Shown piece by piece: positions 35,460-44,016 of a DNA stretch of 61,158 bases. The notes under the pieces were generated by a model. The model was not told where the DNA came from, ran no database searches, and worked only from the letters and a program-made list of their open reading frames with translations. Made by a program: the position numbers and the translations under genes. How positions within the stretch are numbered: position 1 is the first letter of the stretch; each line of letters begins with the position of its first letter. Source of the stretch: Actinomycetota bacterium (GTDB lineage: Bacteria; Actinomycetota; Actinomycetes; S36-B12; GCA-2699445); assembly GCA_020438795.1 (NCBI GenBank), contig JAGQTY010000009.1, forward strand, positions 43,368-104,525. Reading direction: 5' to 3'.

Positions 35460-35752
35460 GCTCCACGAGTGGAGTGCTCAGTGCCAGCCTGTCCGAGTTG
35501 GTGTCGCACGGTGTGAAATTGAGCTGGCGCTGCGCCCATGCAGTGGTTGAGATGTCGGAGGAGAGTCTGGCTCTCAGGGTCAGCTCTCACCATGACAGGT
35601 TGGCGACAAGCTCAGGCTCCTCTTGTGGCGCAGTTGTCGGAGCGCCATAGGGACTCACCACCCGTCGACTGGGGATTGCCTCTGTCCCTGTTCTGGCCGC
35701 CAGCGGGGGCTATTGGGGGAACTTCACTCTCGAGCCCCGGCACGCGGTCACG
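35460..35752. other. Non-coding stretch inside the transposon end
   Basis: No convincing gene on either strand. It contains a scattered TGACAGGTTGGCGACAAG similar to half of the end repeats, and otherwise nothing I can interpret. It may include outlying TnsB sites and separates the end from the convergently read DUF2752 gene. Confidence 0.5.
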
Positions 35753-36184
35753 CTAGGGGATGGCGGAGGTAATGATTAGGTCTGCGTGGGCCTGCTGGTT
35801 CAGCCACCAGAGGACTGCTATGGCGACCCAGACGATCACCGGCAGTCGTAGGTTGAGGTAGATCCAGTTCTTTGTGGTGAGTCCGACGGCGAGTCGGGTT
35901 AATACTGTTGCGGCTGTGACGGCGAGGAGGTAGGCGGCTGGGTTGTAGTTCCAGGCTGCGATGAGGTTCCCGCCGGCGAGTGCCTCTGTTGCGCGGGTGA
36001 GGCCGCAGGTGGGGGTGACGATGCCGTACTGCCAGGTGGGCATTGGTAGGGGGATGTGCGGTAGCCCGAACAGTGCCAGGCTGATGGCGGCCAGGACGCC
36101 TGCCATCGCGAGCCAGGTGACGACACCTACGTTCCCTTTCGCTGTTCCAGGCTTGCTGTGGACGTGGAGGTATGTCTTCCACAT
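35753..36184 (-). CDS. DUF2752 membrane protein
   Basis: A 143-residue protein with three to four hydrophobic segments. The diagnostic DUF2752 block is TPTCGLTRATEALAGGNLIAAWNYNP (usual form CPGCGLTRA...GDLAAAWRYNP), here with Thr in place of the first Cys. Function is unknown; the family is frequent in Actinomycetes. It begins one base after the multicopper oxidase stop, so it is the second gene of that operon, and it is the cargo gene closest to the transposon end. Confidence 0.85.
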   Translation of the reverse strand: MWKTYLHVHSKPGTAKGNVGVVTWLAMAGVLAAISLALFGLPHIPLPMPTWQYGIVTPTCGLTRATEALAGGNLIAAWNYNPAAYLLAVTAATVLTRLAVGLTTKNWIYLNLRLPVIVWVAIAVLWWLNQQAHADLIITSAIP

Positions 36185-36185
36185 G

Positions 36186-37637
36186 TCAGGCGGTGTAGTC
36201 GAGCCTGGTGGTCATGCCGGCTTCTGCGTGGTAGCCGTTGTGGCAGTGCAGCATCCAGTTGCCGGGGTTGTTGGCGAGGTAGTCGACCGATGCTTGAGCA
36301 TGGCTGGTGAGCAGGAGGGTGTCCTTCCTGGCTCCCGTTCCGCCTGCTGGTCCGATCTGGAATGTGTGGCCGTGCAAGTGCAGGGGGTGGGGCATCATCG
36401 AGTGGTTGAAGATGTTCAGCCGTCCCGTGTCACCGAGTCCGGTGGTCAGGGGGACCGTGTTCTCGTACGTCTTGCCGTTGATGGTCCAGACGTAGGGTCC
36501 GGTCCGGCCCTGCTCGAGGACGACGCGCTGCTCGTGGGCAATCTCGGCGGCCGGGAGCCGGACACTCTCAAGACTGGTGAGTTGCTCCACGCCGACCGGC
36601 TGCTGGTCCACAAGTCCTGGGTTGATCCGGTCAGGTGGGCTGCTGCCTTCGACGCGGATGAGGCCGTGGGCGTGTTGGTCCTTGCCGACTGCGGCGGCGA
36701 TGAACGGCACGGAGGCATCGCCCACAGTGAGGACCGTGTCGTACCGTTCGCCCATGCTGATGAGCAGTGATCCGGCCGCCCTGGGCTGCACTGGGTAGCC
36801 GTCGGTGTGGGTGATCAGCAGGTCGTGGCCGGGGACGCCGACGTGGTACAGGGTGTCCGCTGCGGCGTTGACGATACGCAGCCGGATACGTTGTCCGCCT
36901 TTGACGGTGATGCTGTCCGGATCGGTGTTCGACCTGCCGTTGATGAGGTGCAGCGGGTAGGTGACGTCGCCGCCTCCGTGTCCGCTCATGCCCATGTGGC
37001 CATGATCCTGTCCGCCGCTGTTGACGAGGTTGTCCAGGACCTGTTCAGGGGTGGTGCCGGTGCCGTCAATCCAGTCGTCGAGGACGAGGACCCATTCGTG
37101 GTCATAGTCGCCTGGATCCTCAGGGTCGTCGACGATGAACGGCGCGTAGAGTCCGCGATCCAGTTGGACACCGTGATGGGGGTGGAACCAGTGGGTGCCG
37201 GAGTCAGGGACGTCGAAGTCGTAGGTGAAAGTGCTGCCCGGTTCTATCCCGGGGGTGGTGACGTCAGGAACCCCGTCCATGTCGTTCGGGATGGCCAGGC
37301 CGTGCCAGTGGACGCTGGTGTGGGTAGGCAGCTGGTTGGTGACGGTGATCCGGGCCCGTTCTCCTCGGGTGAGCCGGATGGGCTTTCCGGGGAGCTGGTC
37401 GCCGTATGTCCAGGTGTCGACGATCGTGCCGCCGAGGTCGATCCGACTCTGCTGCGCAGTGAGCGTGAACTCCTTGAGTGGCCCTGTGGGGGTGCCGCTG
37501 GGGGCGGCCACGAGGGCATTGCTGTTGCCCCCCGCATCCACCGTGCGGGTGCCGCAAGCCGCCAGCGCACCGGTGACGGTGAGGCCCAGGGCCGCGCCGA
37601 GCAGTTGACGGCGGTTGAGGCCGGGTCGGTTGATCAC
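36186..37637 (-). CDS. Multicopper oxidase
   Basis: A 483-residue secreted oxidase, likely a three-domain laccase/CueO type. The N-terminus has both a twin arginine (R9-R10, RRQLLGA) and a lipobox-like LAAC (Cys28), so it is probably Tat-exported and may be a lipoprotein. All copper ligands are present: HWHGL, HPHHG (FHPHH), HPLHLHGH and HCHNGYHAEAGM, giving one type 1 copper and a trinuclear centre. It should oxidise Cu(I) or organic substrates outside the cell. GTG start at 37637. The candidate operator (37684-37700) lies 47 bases upstream. Confidence 0.95.
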   Translation of the reverse strand: MINRPGLNRRQLLGAALGLTVTGALAACGTRTVDAGGNSNALVAAPSGTPTGPLKEFTLTAQQSRIDLGGTIVDTWTYGDQLPGKPIRLTRGERARITVTNQLPTHTSVHWHGLAIPNDMDGVPDVTTPGIEPGSTFTYDFDVPDSGTHWFHPHHGVQLDRGLYAPFIVDDPEDPGDYDHEWVLVLDDWIDGTGTTPEQVLDNLVNSGGQDHGHMGMSGHGGGDVTYPLHLINGRSNTDPDSITVKGGQRIRLRIVNAAADTLYHVGVPGHDLLITHTDGYPVQPRAAGSLLISMGERYDTVLTVGDASVPFIAAAVGKDQHAHGLIRVEGSSPPDRINPGLVDQQPVGVEQLTSLESVRLPAAEIAHEQRVVLEQGRTGPYVWTINGKTYENTVPLTTGLGDTGRLNIFNHSMMPHPLHLHGHTFQIGPAGGTGARKDTLLLTSHAQASVDYLANNPGNWMLHCHNGYHAEAGMTTRLDYTA

Positions 37638-37683
37638 TCAACCATCATGCTCCGCGCAAGGCTGTACTCCGACGTCGCCACGG

Positions 37684-37700
37684 TGAAGAAACAATCAAGA
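37684..37700 (+). promoter_or_regulatory. Candidate copper-regulator operator, site A
   Basis: TGAAGA-AACAA-TCAAGA: two hexamers 11 bp apart. It lies between the histidine kinase gene and the multicopper oxidase start, reading opposite to the oxidase gene and 47-63 bases before its start. Confidence 0.6.
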
Positions 37701-37722
37701 AACGGGGCCACTGCTGCGTGGG

Positions 37723-38835
37723 CTACTCGTGGGCTGGCAGCTGGATAGTGAAGCTGCTGCCTTGCCCCGGTCCGGGGCTGGTGGCAGTGATACTGCCGTG
37801 ATGTTCGATGACGATCCGGCGGGCGATGGTGAGTCCGAGGCCACTGCCGGTGGGTGAGTCGGCGATGGTTCGGGCTGGGTCGGCCCGGTGGAATCGATCG
37901 AAGATTGCTTCGAGCTGGCCTGCTTCGATGCCTTCACCGGTGTCGGTGATGACGATTTCTACGGTTGGGCCGTGATTGTGCGCCTTGAGGTGTACTGATC
38001 CTCCAGCCGGCGTATGTTGCAGTGCGTTGCTCAGCACATTCGTCAGTACCTGCTGGAGCCGTTCCTCGTCTCCGAGGACGTTCCGGGTCAACGAGTCGAC
38101 GCTGGACTCTACTGAGACTCCCTTGGCCTGGAACTGGGGTCTCGCCAGGTCTGCAGCCAACTGCACCTGCCTGCGAATGTCCAGTGGAGCCAGATCCAGA
38201 GTCAGGTCGAGGTCCTCCTCGTGCCGGCTGGCAGCTTGCCGGATGTCCTTGGTGAGCCGGTGCAGCCGGCTGATCTGGTTGCGGAGCACCTGGTAGGTCT
38301 CAGCGTCGGCCTCAACGACACCATCTTCGAGGCCGTCGATGAATGCTTCCAGGGTGGCCAGTGGGGTTCCGATCTCGTGGGCGAGATCGTTGAGCATCTG
38401 GCTGCGACTCTCGTCCACTTCCTTCAGCTGCCAGGCCAGCTGTCGGAATGATGTCGTCAGCGAGTCGAGCTCGGCTCCGAAACCCTGTTCTGGGATGGGG
38501 ATGTCGTAGTTGCCGGCCGCGACTTGTCTGGTTGCCTCAGAGAGTCGTTGAAGGGGTGGGACGATTCGGGTGACCAGAAGCCAGGAGATGATGCTGGCCG
38601 CAATGATGGCCGCTGCGGATGCGACCGACAGTGAGATCAGATAGGCAGAGTTGAATGCCTGTTCGGCGTGCTCGATCGTGCCTGGGTCTGTCACCCCTGA
38701 ACGCATCAAGTGCTCGGTGAACAGTGGCGGTGCCACGATCACTTCAGTGACCAGAAGCGTAACTCCGCCGACGGCGATGACGATCAGCTGGGCGATCATC
38801 AACCGGGTGGCCAAACCCGTGCGTTGTTGCTTCAC
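37723..38835 (-). CDS. Sensor histidine kinase, OmpR-partner type
   Basis: A 370-residue membrane kinase. TM1 (about 11-34) and TM2 (about 65-90) enclose only some 30 extracytoplasmic residues (PPLFTEHLMRSG... with a few His/Met/Glu); HAMP follows, then the dimerisation helix with phosphoacceptor H153 (NDLAHEIGTPLATLEAF), N box VLSNALQHTP, DTGEGI and GSGLGLTIA. Being in a copper island with a cognate regulator, it most likely senses metal or envelope stress, but the sensor region is too small to say which ligand. Start overlaps the regulator's stop by 4 bp. Confidence 0.9.
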   Translation of the reverse strand: MKQQRTGLATRLMIAQLIVIAVGGVTLLVTEVIVAPPLFTEHLMRSGVTDPGTIEHAEQAFNSAYLISLSVASAAAIIAASIISWLLVTRIVPPLQRLSEATRQVAAGNYDIPIPEQGFGAELDSLTTSFRQLAWQLKEVDESRSQMLNDLAHEIGTPLATLEAFIDGLEDGVVEADAETYQVLRNQISRLHRLTKDIRQAASRHEEDLDLTLDLAPLDIRRQVQLAADLARPQFQAKGVSVESSVDSLTRNVLGDEERLQQVLTNVLSNALQHTPAGGSVHLKAHNHGPTVEIVITDTGEGIEAGQLEAIFDRFHRADPARTIADSPTGSGLGLTIARRIVIEHHGSITATSPGPGQGSSFTIQLPAHE

Positions 38836-39536
38836 GCCGCACTCGGTTCCAGGGCGTAACCGACACCTCGAACCGTGCGGATGATGGCGTCATTTCCCAG
38901 CTTGTGGCGGATGTGGCCCACGTGTACGTCGACGACATGCTCATCGCCGAACCAGTCCCTGCCCCACACGTCAGTAAGGATGTCGTGCCGGGAGAACGCG
39001 GCTTCTGGCTGCTTGGCGAGGGTGTTGAGAATGTCAAACTCTGTGCGGGTGAGCTCCACATGCTGACCGTGCCACGTAATCCTGCGAGCCGACTCGTCGA
39101 TGACCAGTGCCCCCACCCGCATGGTGGTAGGGGTCGCCAGCGAGCGTGGACGGCGCAGCATAGCCTTTGCCCGTGCCACAAGCTCTCTCGGCCGGAAGGG
39201 CTTCACCAGATAGTCATCGGCGCCGACCGACAGGGCCACGACCTTGTCCGTTTCGGTGTCGCGGGCGGTCAGCATAATGACATAGGCATCAGTGAAAGTC
39301 CGCAGCTGCCGACACACTTCCACACCGTCGAAACCCGGCAGCATGATGTCCAGCACCACCAAGTCCGGCTGACACTCCCGCGCCATCTCGACCGCATCCG
39401 ATCCACTATGAGCAACCTGAACCTGCATCCGCTCCCGACGCAGATAGCTCGCCACCACCGAAGCGAACGGCACCTCATCATCGACAACCAGCACCTGAAC
39501 CGCATCGCTGGGGGATTGCGTCATGTTAGGCAGCAT
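38832..39536 (-). CDS. OmpR/PhoB-type response regulator (CopR/CusR-like)
   Basis: A 234-residue regulator: receiver with D19-D20 (VVDDE), phosphoacceptor D63 (VLDIMLPG) and Lys in YLVKPFRP; winged-helix output domain with TRTEFDILNTLAKQPEAAFSR and VDVHVGHIRHKLG...IRTVRGVGYAL. OmpR-type regulators bind tandem half-sites about 11 bp apart, which is what the repeated TGAAGA-N5-TCAAGA sites in the cargo offer. An inner ATG (39524) is an alternative start. Transcribed with the upstream SHOCT gene and the downstream kinase. Confidence 0.93.
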   Translation of the reverse strand: MLPNMTQSPSDAVQVLVVDDEVPFASVVASYLRRERMQVQVAHSGSDAVEMARECQPDLVVLDIMLPGFDGVEVCRQLRTFTDAYVIMLTARDTETDKVVALSVGADDYLVKPFRPRELVARAKAMLRRPRSLATPTTMRVGALVIDESARRITWHGQHVELTRTEFDILNTLAKQPEAAFSRHDILTDVWGRDWFGDEHVVDVHVGHIRHKLGNDAIIRTVRGVGYALEPSAA

Positions 39537-39566
39537 AGACGCTCGCCAACGAGAATGAGATCGACG

Positions 39567-39839
39567 CTACACCCCAGCGCGGTGCCGCAGTTCCTCCACG
39601 AGTTCTCGATACTCGGCGATGGTGATATCGCCAGCCGCCAAGCGCCGCTCCAGGATCGTCTCAGGATCATCCTCAGCTTGTCCGTCTCTGATCTCGCTGG
39701 CGTCACCGCCAATGGAGCGGACGCTGGTCAACCGCACGATCGCCCACACCGCCAGTGCCACGATCACCACCCAGAACAGCATCATAGACCCGGCTCCCAG
39801 CCAGGACCAGTCCGTCTCATACATGTGGTCCCAATACAT
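39567..39839 (-). CDS. SHOCT domain small membrane protein
   Basis: A 90-residue protein: one N-terminal membrane helix (MMLFWVVIVALAVWAIVRL) and a C-terminal SHOCT motif (ETILERRLAAGDITIAEYRELVEEL). AGGAGG is seven bases before ATG 39839, which fixes the start; an upstream GTG is rejected. SHOCT proteins are small adaptors of unknown role and often sit beside copper or two-component genes in Actinomycetes. Thirty bases separate it from the regulator gene, so SHOCT-regulator-kinase is probably one operon. Confidence 0.85.
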   Translation of the reverse strand: MYWDHMYETDWSWLGAGSMMLFWVVIVALAVWAIVRLTSVRSIGGDASEIRDGQAEDDPETILERRLAAGDITIAEYRELVEELRHRAGV

Positions 39840-39899
39840 GATGACCACCTCCTGCCCCCATCATGGACCCGCCGATCATGAAGAACCGACCAGCCTGCA

Positions 39900-39916
39900 T
39901 GAAGAAACGATCAAGA
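39900..39916 (+). promoter_or_regulatory. Candidate copper-regulator operator, site B
   Basis: TGAAGA-AACGA-TCAAGA, in the intergenic region between the SHOCT gene (minus strand, 61 bases away) and the 33-residue peptide and sortase genes (plus strand, 163 bases away). A degenerate first half (TGAAGA at 39879-39884) lies 21 bases upstream. It could serve either side. Confidence 0.6.
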
Positions 39917-40078
39917 CAACTCCGTGATATGGCGCAGGTCGTGCCCTTCGGGCGATGCTGAAAGTAGGCTGAAGCGTCCGACCTTCCTCCGCGACCGGTG
40001 CTCATTGGAGAGAACACTGGCAGGTTCGTGGAGTTCCGTCGCACTCGGCCATAGGGGATGTCCTCGTGGAGGTGCATC

Positions 40079-40180
40079 ATGAACGGCCATGTATGGGCTC
40101 TAGCGGTCGTCTTTGCTCTTGTTGCGCTAACGGCGATGGTGTGGTGGCTGTGGACGATCCTCGAACGCAGCGTCGGATGA
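40079..40180 (+). CDS. 33-residue single-pass membrane peptide
   Basis: A short frame, ATG to TGA, preceded by GTGGAGG at a normal distance of seven bases. The peptide is a single hydrophobic helix (VWALAVVFALVALTAMVWWLW) ending in the tail TILERSVG. Such small membrane peptides with an adjacent good ribosome site are usually real. It lies 106 bases upstream of the sortase gene in the same direction and downstream of operator site B. Function unknown; a role as a small regulator of a membrane partner is possible. Confidence 0.55.
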   Translation: MNGHVWALAVVFALVALTAMVWWLWTILERSVG

Positions 40181-40286
40181 GGCTGCAAATCACCCAAGTA
40201 CCGTGGCCCCTGGGTGCGACGATTGGCGGTCGCGGGGAGCCCTCTTGCAGCAACCTCGCTGCTTGCTGGGCGGAGTCGGCTGAGGA

Positions 40287-41069
40287 ATGAGACTACGTCA
40301 GAACAACGGTGACGTGCTGGTATCGGCGTTGCCCCGCCCTCTAAGGCACAGGCGGCGCGGCCGTTGGTCGACCGGGATCGGACTGCTGGGGGAGCTGCTG
40401 CTCACCCTTGGAGTGCTTCTGCTTCTATTCGTCTTGTGGCAGTTGTGGTGGACCGACGTTTTGGCCGGACGCGCCTTCACCGAGGAGCGGCAAGCTCTGC
40501 AGCAGGAGTGGGCGATGCCCACTTCCACGGATCACGCCGGCGCAGGCGACTCCCGCAATGCCAACCCCGTCCGACCCATACCCGGCAAAGCGTTTGGGTT
40601 GGTGTTTATCCCGCAGCTGCGCGACCGCGCCTGGGCCATTCCGGTGTTGGAGGGGACCGATCGAGACACGCTGACCAAAGGTATGGGGCATCATGAAGGG
40701 TCTGCTATGCCCGGGGAGTTGGGCAACTTCACGTTGGCTGGGCACCGCACGACCTACGGAGCTCCACTGCACGACATCGACCAACTGCAGGTCGGAGACG
40801 AGGTGATCATTCAGACGGGTCGCCGCTACTCCACGTACACGCTGACGAACAGCATCATCATCCAACCGCACGAGGGTTGGATTCTTGACCCGGTCCCTGG
40901 CCTTCCGGCCGATACCGAACCTGATGAAGCGTTGCTGACGATGTACTCCTGCCACCCGAAATTCTCGGCTGCGCAACGGTTCGTGTGGTTCGGGCGTCTG
41001 ACCGATCAACGAGCCCGGTCGGCTGGACCCCCAGCTGCCCTCGATGAACAGCTCCTAACGGATCCCTAG
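40287..41069 (+). CDS. Class E-type sortase
   Basis: A 260-residue transpeptidase with one N-terminal membrane helix (LLLTLGVLLLLFVLWQLWW). The sortase triad is H153 (LAGHRTTYG), C222 (TMYSCHPKFS) and R231 (AAQRFVWFG); in class E the cysteine motif is T-x-T-C-x-P, here modified to M-Y-S-C-H-P. It should attach surface proteins to the peptidoglycan precursor. No protein with an LPxTG/LAxTG signal occurs in the window, so its substrates must be elsewhere or beyond the window. ATG 40287. Confidence 0.88.
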   Translation: MRLRQNNGDVLVSALPRPLRHRRRGRWSTGIGLLGELLLTLGVLLLLFVLWQLWWTDVLAGRAFTEERQALQQEWAMPTSTDHAGAGDSRNANPVRPIPGKAFGLVFIPQLRDRAWAIPVLEGTDRDTLTKGMGHHEGSAMPGELGNFTLAGHRTTYGAPLHDIDQLQVGDEVIIQTGRRYSTYTLTNSIIIQPHEGWILDPVPGLPADTEPDEALLTMYSCHPKFSAAQRFVWFGRLTDQRARSAGPPAALDEQLLTDP

Positions 41070-41452
41070 CGAACGGCTCTGCGATGCTCTCTGCGGCGAT
41101 TGCGATCAGCTCGATGAAACCTCAATCGAAAAAGGGGTGACCGCGAATGATCGAAAGGACACCGCGTGACGGCCGCCACGGTCACGACTGTCAGGCTGCC
41201 GGTGATCGAGGCGCCGGCGTCTCGATGGTTCTTTGATCGATTCGAGGACTCATTCGCATACGGGTGGGGGTGGGTCTCTATGTTCCGCGTCAATGCTTAT
41301 AGATGGGAGCGGGTGTGCCATATCCTGCCCCACGAGGACGCCGGGATGATGGGAGTCGTGAACCTCCGGTAGTTTGTCAGTGGTGGCCGGCTGCGGCTTC
41401 GTGCGCGGTAGCGACGAACGTTCATGTCACCACCGCCGCGAGCTACTCGTGG
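41070..41452. other. Stretch without a confident gene
   Basis: A 383-base gap after the sortase. The only sizeable frame is a 68-residue GTG frame at 41166-41372 with no recognisable family and a weak ribosome site. A poor match to the cargo operator, TGAAAC-CTCAA-TCGAAA, lies at 41115-41131. I see no hairpin terminator. Confidence 0.35.
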
Positions 41453-42463
41453 TCAGACGCCGCCGTAGGAGTGCAAGCCGGTGAAGAACAGGTTCACGCC
41501 GAAGTAGTTGAAGACGTAGGTTGCCAGGCCGATCACGGCCAGCCATGCCGCTCGCCGACCCTTCCAGCCGGCCGTCGATTGAGCGTGTAGATAGCTGGCG
41601 AAGACAACCCACGTGATGAATGCCCACGTTTCTTTGGGGTCCCACCCCCAGTACCGCCCCCAAGCGCTTTCTGCCCAGATCGCGCCAGCGACCACGGCGA
41701 AGGTCCAGACCGGGAAGGCGAACGCGATGAGCCGGTAGGTGAACTGTTCCAGCACGACTGGCGCCGGAAGTCGCTGTCCGATCTCGGAGAGCCTCTGTGA
41801 GACAGGACCCTTCACTGGCCCTTGTGCCCATCTGGCCATGAGGTAGAGCGCAGCGGTGGTTCCTGCGATGAGGAACGCGGCGCCGCACAGGATTGCCATG
41901 GAGACATGGATGACCAGCCAGTAGGAGTCCAGCGCTGGTACGAGTTGTTGGGTTTCGGTGTACAGCACGGTGGTCGCCAAACCCAACGTGAGCAACACCA
42001 GAGGGATCAGGAAGACGCCGAGCCAACGAAGATCACGGCGGACAGAGACTGCCAGGTAGACCAGCAAGATAGCCAGAGCGCTACTCACGGAGAACTCATA
42101 CATGTTCCCCCATGGCACTCTGCCTGCCCAGCTCGCCCGCGTGATCACAGCGACGAGTAGCAGGATGGTGGCGAGCCAGGACAAGGACAGGCCGATGTTG
42201 CCGGCCCGGCGCCCGCGAGTATCAGGTGGAGGCTGCGGCCGAGACTCAAGTGCTCTGCTGGCAGCGTCTCCGGCAGCCCCCGATGCTTGCACGGCCACCA
42301 GCGCCCGCCGCGACTCTCGCAGGTCAACACTGTCGCTGCGGCGGACAGCGAATGCGACCGCGAAAGCGATCATGGCCGCCACCAGAGCCAGCATGGCCGC
42401 ATAGACCATCGAGTTGGAGAACTCCGCCACGGTGGTGGCGCTTCCCACCTGAGTTGGTATCAC
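41453..42463 (-). CDS. ccsB: Cytochrome c biogenesis protein CcsB/ResC
   Basis: A 336-residue multi-helix protein of the CcsA/CcsB/ResC haem-handling family. The WWD-type motif, WGRYWGWDPKETWAFITW, and the conserved histidines in WLVIHVS and SYLHAQS are present. With ResB it forms the system II complex that moves haem across the membrane and joins it to apocytochrome c thiols. GTG 42463 is chosen because it overlaps the ResB stop by 4 bp and AAGGAAG lies in front. Last gene of a DUF3105-CcdA-ResB-CcsB operon. Confidence 0.93.
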   Translation of the reverse strand: MIPTQVGSATTVAEFSNSMVYAAMLALVAAMIAFAVAFAVRRSDSVDLRESRRALVAVQASGAAGDAASRALESRPQPPPDTRGRRAGNIGLSLSWLATILLLVAVITRASWAGRVPWGNMYEFSVSSALAILLVYLAVSVRRDLRWLGVFLIPLVLLTLGLATTVLYTETQQLVPALDSYWLVIHVSMAILCGAAFLIAGTTAALYLMARWAQGPVKGPVSQRLSEIGQRLPAPVVLEQFTYRLIAFAFPVWTFAVVAGAIWAESAWGRYWGWDPKETWAFITWVVFASYLHAQSTAGWKGRRAAWLAVIGLATYVFNYFGVNLFFTGLHSYGGV

Positions 42464-44016
42464 TGGCACCTTCCTTCTTTCACTTGCTGGGGTTCGATGC
42501 TGTCCTTGACAGGCCCTTGAAGGTCACCGAGGAGGGCCTTCTGATCCATGACCGCGGCGCTTGGCCCTCGTTGCAGCGCTGACACTGCCACCCCGTCGCC
42601 TGGCCTGGCCACCACCCACAGTCGTCGGCGTCTCACGAACAGGCTGATCGTCATACCAGCCACGGCCACGACGATCGACAGCAACGCCCACGGCCCGCCA
42701 CTGTCCTCGGCCACTTTCACCGCGATCCAACGGTCGAAGCCGAGAAACTCCACTCGCTGGCCCTCGGGTAACTCCCAAGTGTCACCCGGAGACAGGGACT
42801 GCAACCCGATCTGCTGCAAATGGGTCTCGTCGAGAGTGAAGACGCTTTGCGGCACGCCGGCGTCCAAGCCCAGGTCGCCCTTGAAGGCGCTGAGAAAAAC
42901 CACCGGGTTGTCCGGCGCCGGGAACGTGGAGAAAGGTCCCCTCTCCTGGCTGATGGCTGCCGTGGGTGCGAACAACCCACGGAACCCGAGTTGTGGGCGG
43001 GCATCAGGGACTTTCACGACTCCCAGTGACGTGAAATTCGAATCCTCCTGTGTGAACACGGTCGAGTCATCGAACACGACTGTGCCGCTGCTATCAGTGA
43101 CACGCAGCCGCGGCGCGTACCCGTGACCCAGCAGGTAGATTTTGGCGTCCTTGACGGTTACCGGGTTGTTGACGCTGAGGAACTCGTGGCTCTGCGACTG
43201 TGCAGTCGAGACACTCACCTGCGCGTCAAAGTATCGTGGGGTCCCGGCTTGCTGCGGGTCCCGGTCGAACTGAACATCAAAGGAGTCCAGCGTGACCGTG
43301 AATGGAGCCAACGTTTCTTCGTTCACGAACCGGCCAGCGGTGAACTCATCGTACTGACTCACGGTGTTGGAGAATCCCGTCCCTTCGCGGAGCACCACAT
43401 TACCGTGCCAACCGGTCACGGCACCCCAACCGACCGCGATGAGCAGGCTGAGCAGGGCGAGGTGGAACACTTCGTTCCCGGTTTCCCGCAGGTACCCCTT
43501 CTCAGCGGCGACGAACGTCCCCGTTCGGCGGACTCGCCAACGTTCACTGCGCAGCAACGCTTCTGCGCGAGTGAGCAACACCTCACTGTCGCCGGCGACG
43601 ATAGGATCACTGGACCGATGCCTGGGGGGATCGGGTGGTCCAGCACGCCAGGTGCGGTAGTGCACCAGGACCCGCGGGAATACGCAGCCGACCAGGGATA
43701 GGAACAGCAACAGATATACGGCCGAGAACCACACAGAACCGTACACGTCAAAGAGGCTGAAGCGATCCAGCCATTCGGCCAGCCTCGGGTGCTCTCGGAA
43801 GTACTCGCCGACCGCGAAATCATCAGAGGTGCGCTGCGGGAACAGCGAACCAGGAACTGACGCTAAACCCAACAAGAGCAACAAGACCAATGCCGTCCGC
43901 ATCGAAATCAGGCGTCGCCACATCCACCGCAACCACCCGGTTACGTTGAGTCCGCCCGGTGGGTCAATCCTGCGATCCATCGGGTCGGCATGCGTCGCGA
44001 ACTCGGTAGCGCTCAC
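42460..44016 (-). CDS. resB: Cytochrome c biogenesis protein ResB
   Basis: A 518-residue membrane protein with three N-terminal helices (MRTALVLLLLLGLASVPGSLFP, SAVYLLLFLSLVGCVFPR, LALLSLLIAVGWGAVTGWHGN), a large extracytoplasmic domain (about 190-430) and a C-terminal helix. The RTALVLLLLLG...PGS...FP and PR opening is diagnostic of ResB. GTG 44016 is used, because it overlaps the CcdA stop by 4 bp; upstream residues in this frame overlap the CcdA gene and have no similarity. It works with CcsB to mature c-type cytochromes outside the membrane. Confidence 0.93.
   Translation of the reverse strand: MSATEFATHADPMDRRIDPPGGLNVTGWLRWMWRRLISMRTALVLLLLLGLASVPGSLFPQRTSDDFAVGEYFREHPRLAEWLDRFSLFDVYGSVWFSAVYLLLFLSLVGCVFPRVLVHYRTWRAGPPDPPRHRSSDPIVAGDSEVLLTRAEALLRSERWRVRRTGTFVAAEKGYLRETGNEVFHLALLSLLIAVGWGAVTGWHGNVVLREGTGFSNTVSQYDEFTAGRFVNEETLAPFTVTLDSFDVQFDRDPQQAGTPRYFDAQVSVSTAQSQSHEFLSVNNPVTVKDAKIYLLGHGYAPRLRVTDSSGTVVFDDSTVFTQEDSNFTSLGVVKVPDARPQLGFRGLFAPTAAISQERGPFSTFPAPDNPVVFLSAFKGDLGLDAGVPQSVFTLDETHLQQIGLQSLSPGDTWELPEGQRVEFLGFDRWIAVKVAEDSGGPWALLSIVVAVAGMTISLFVRRRRLWVVARPGDGVAVSALQRGPSAAVMDQKALLGDLQGPVKDSIEPQQVKEGRCQ

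Noticed and set aside
40066..40290. A 74-residue frame overlapping the 33-residue peptide
   Set aside because: Cys/Arg-rich composition without structure; the overlapping short frame has the ribosome site and a clean membrane helix.
41166..41372. A 68-residue GTG frame after the sortase
   Set aside because: Weak ribosome site, no membrane helix and no recognisable motif; kept only as a note in the gap entry.
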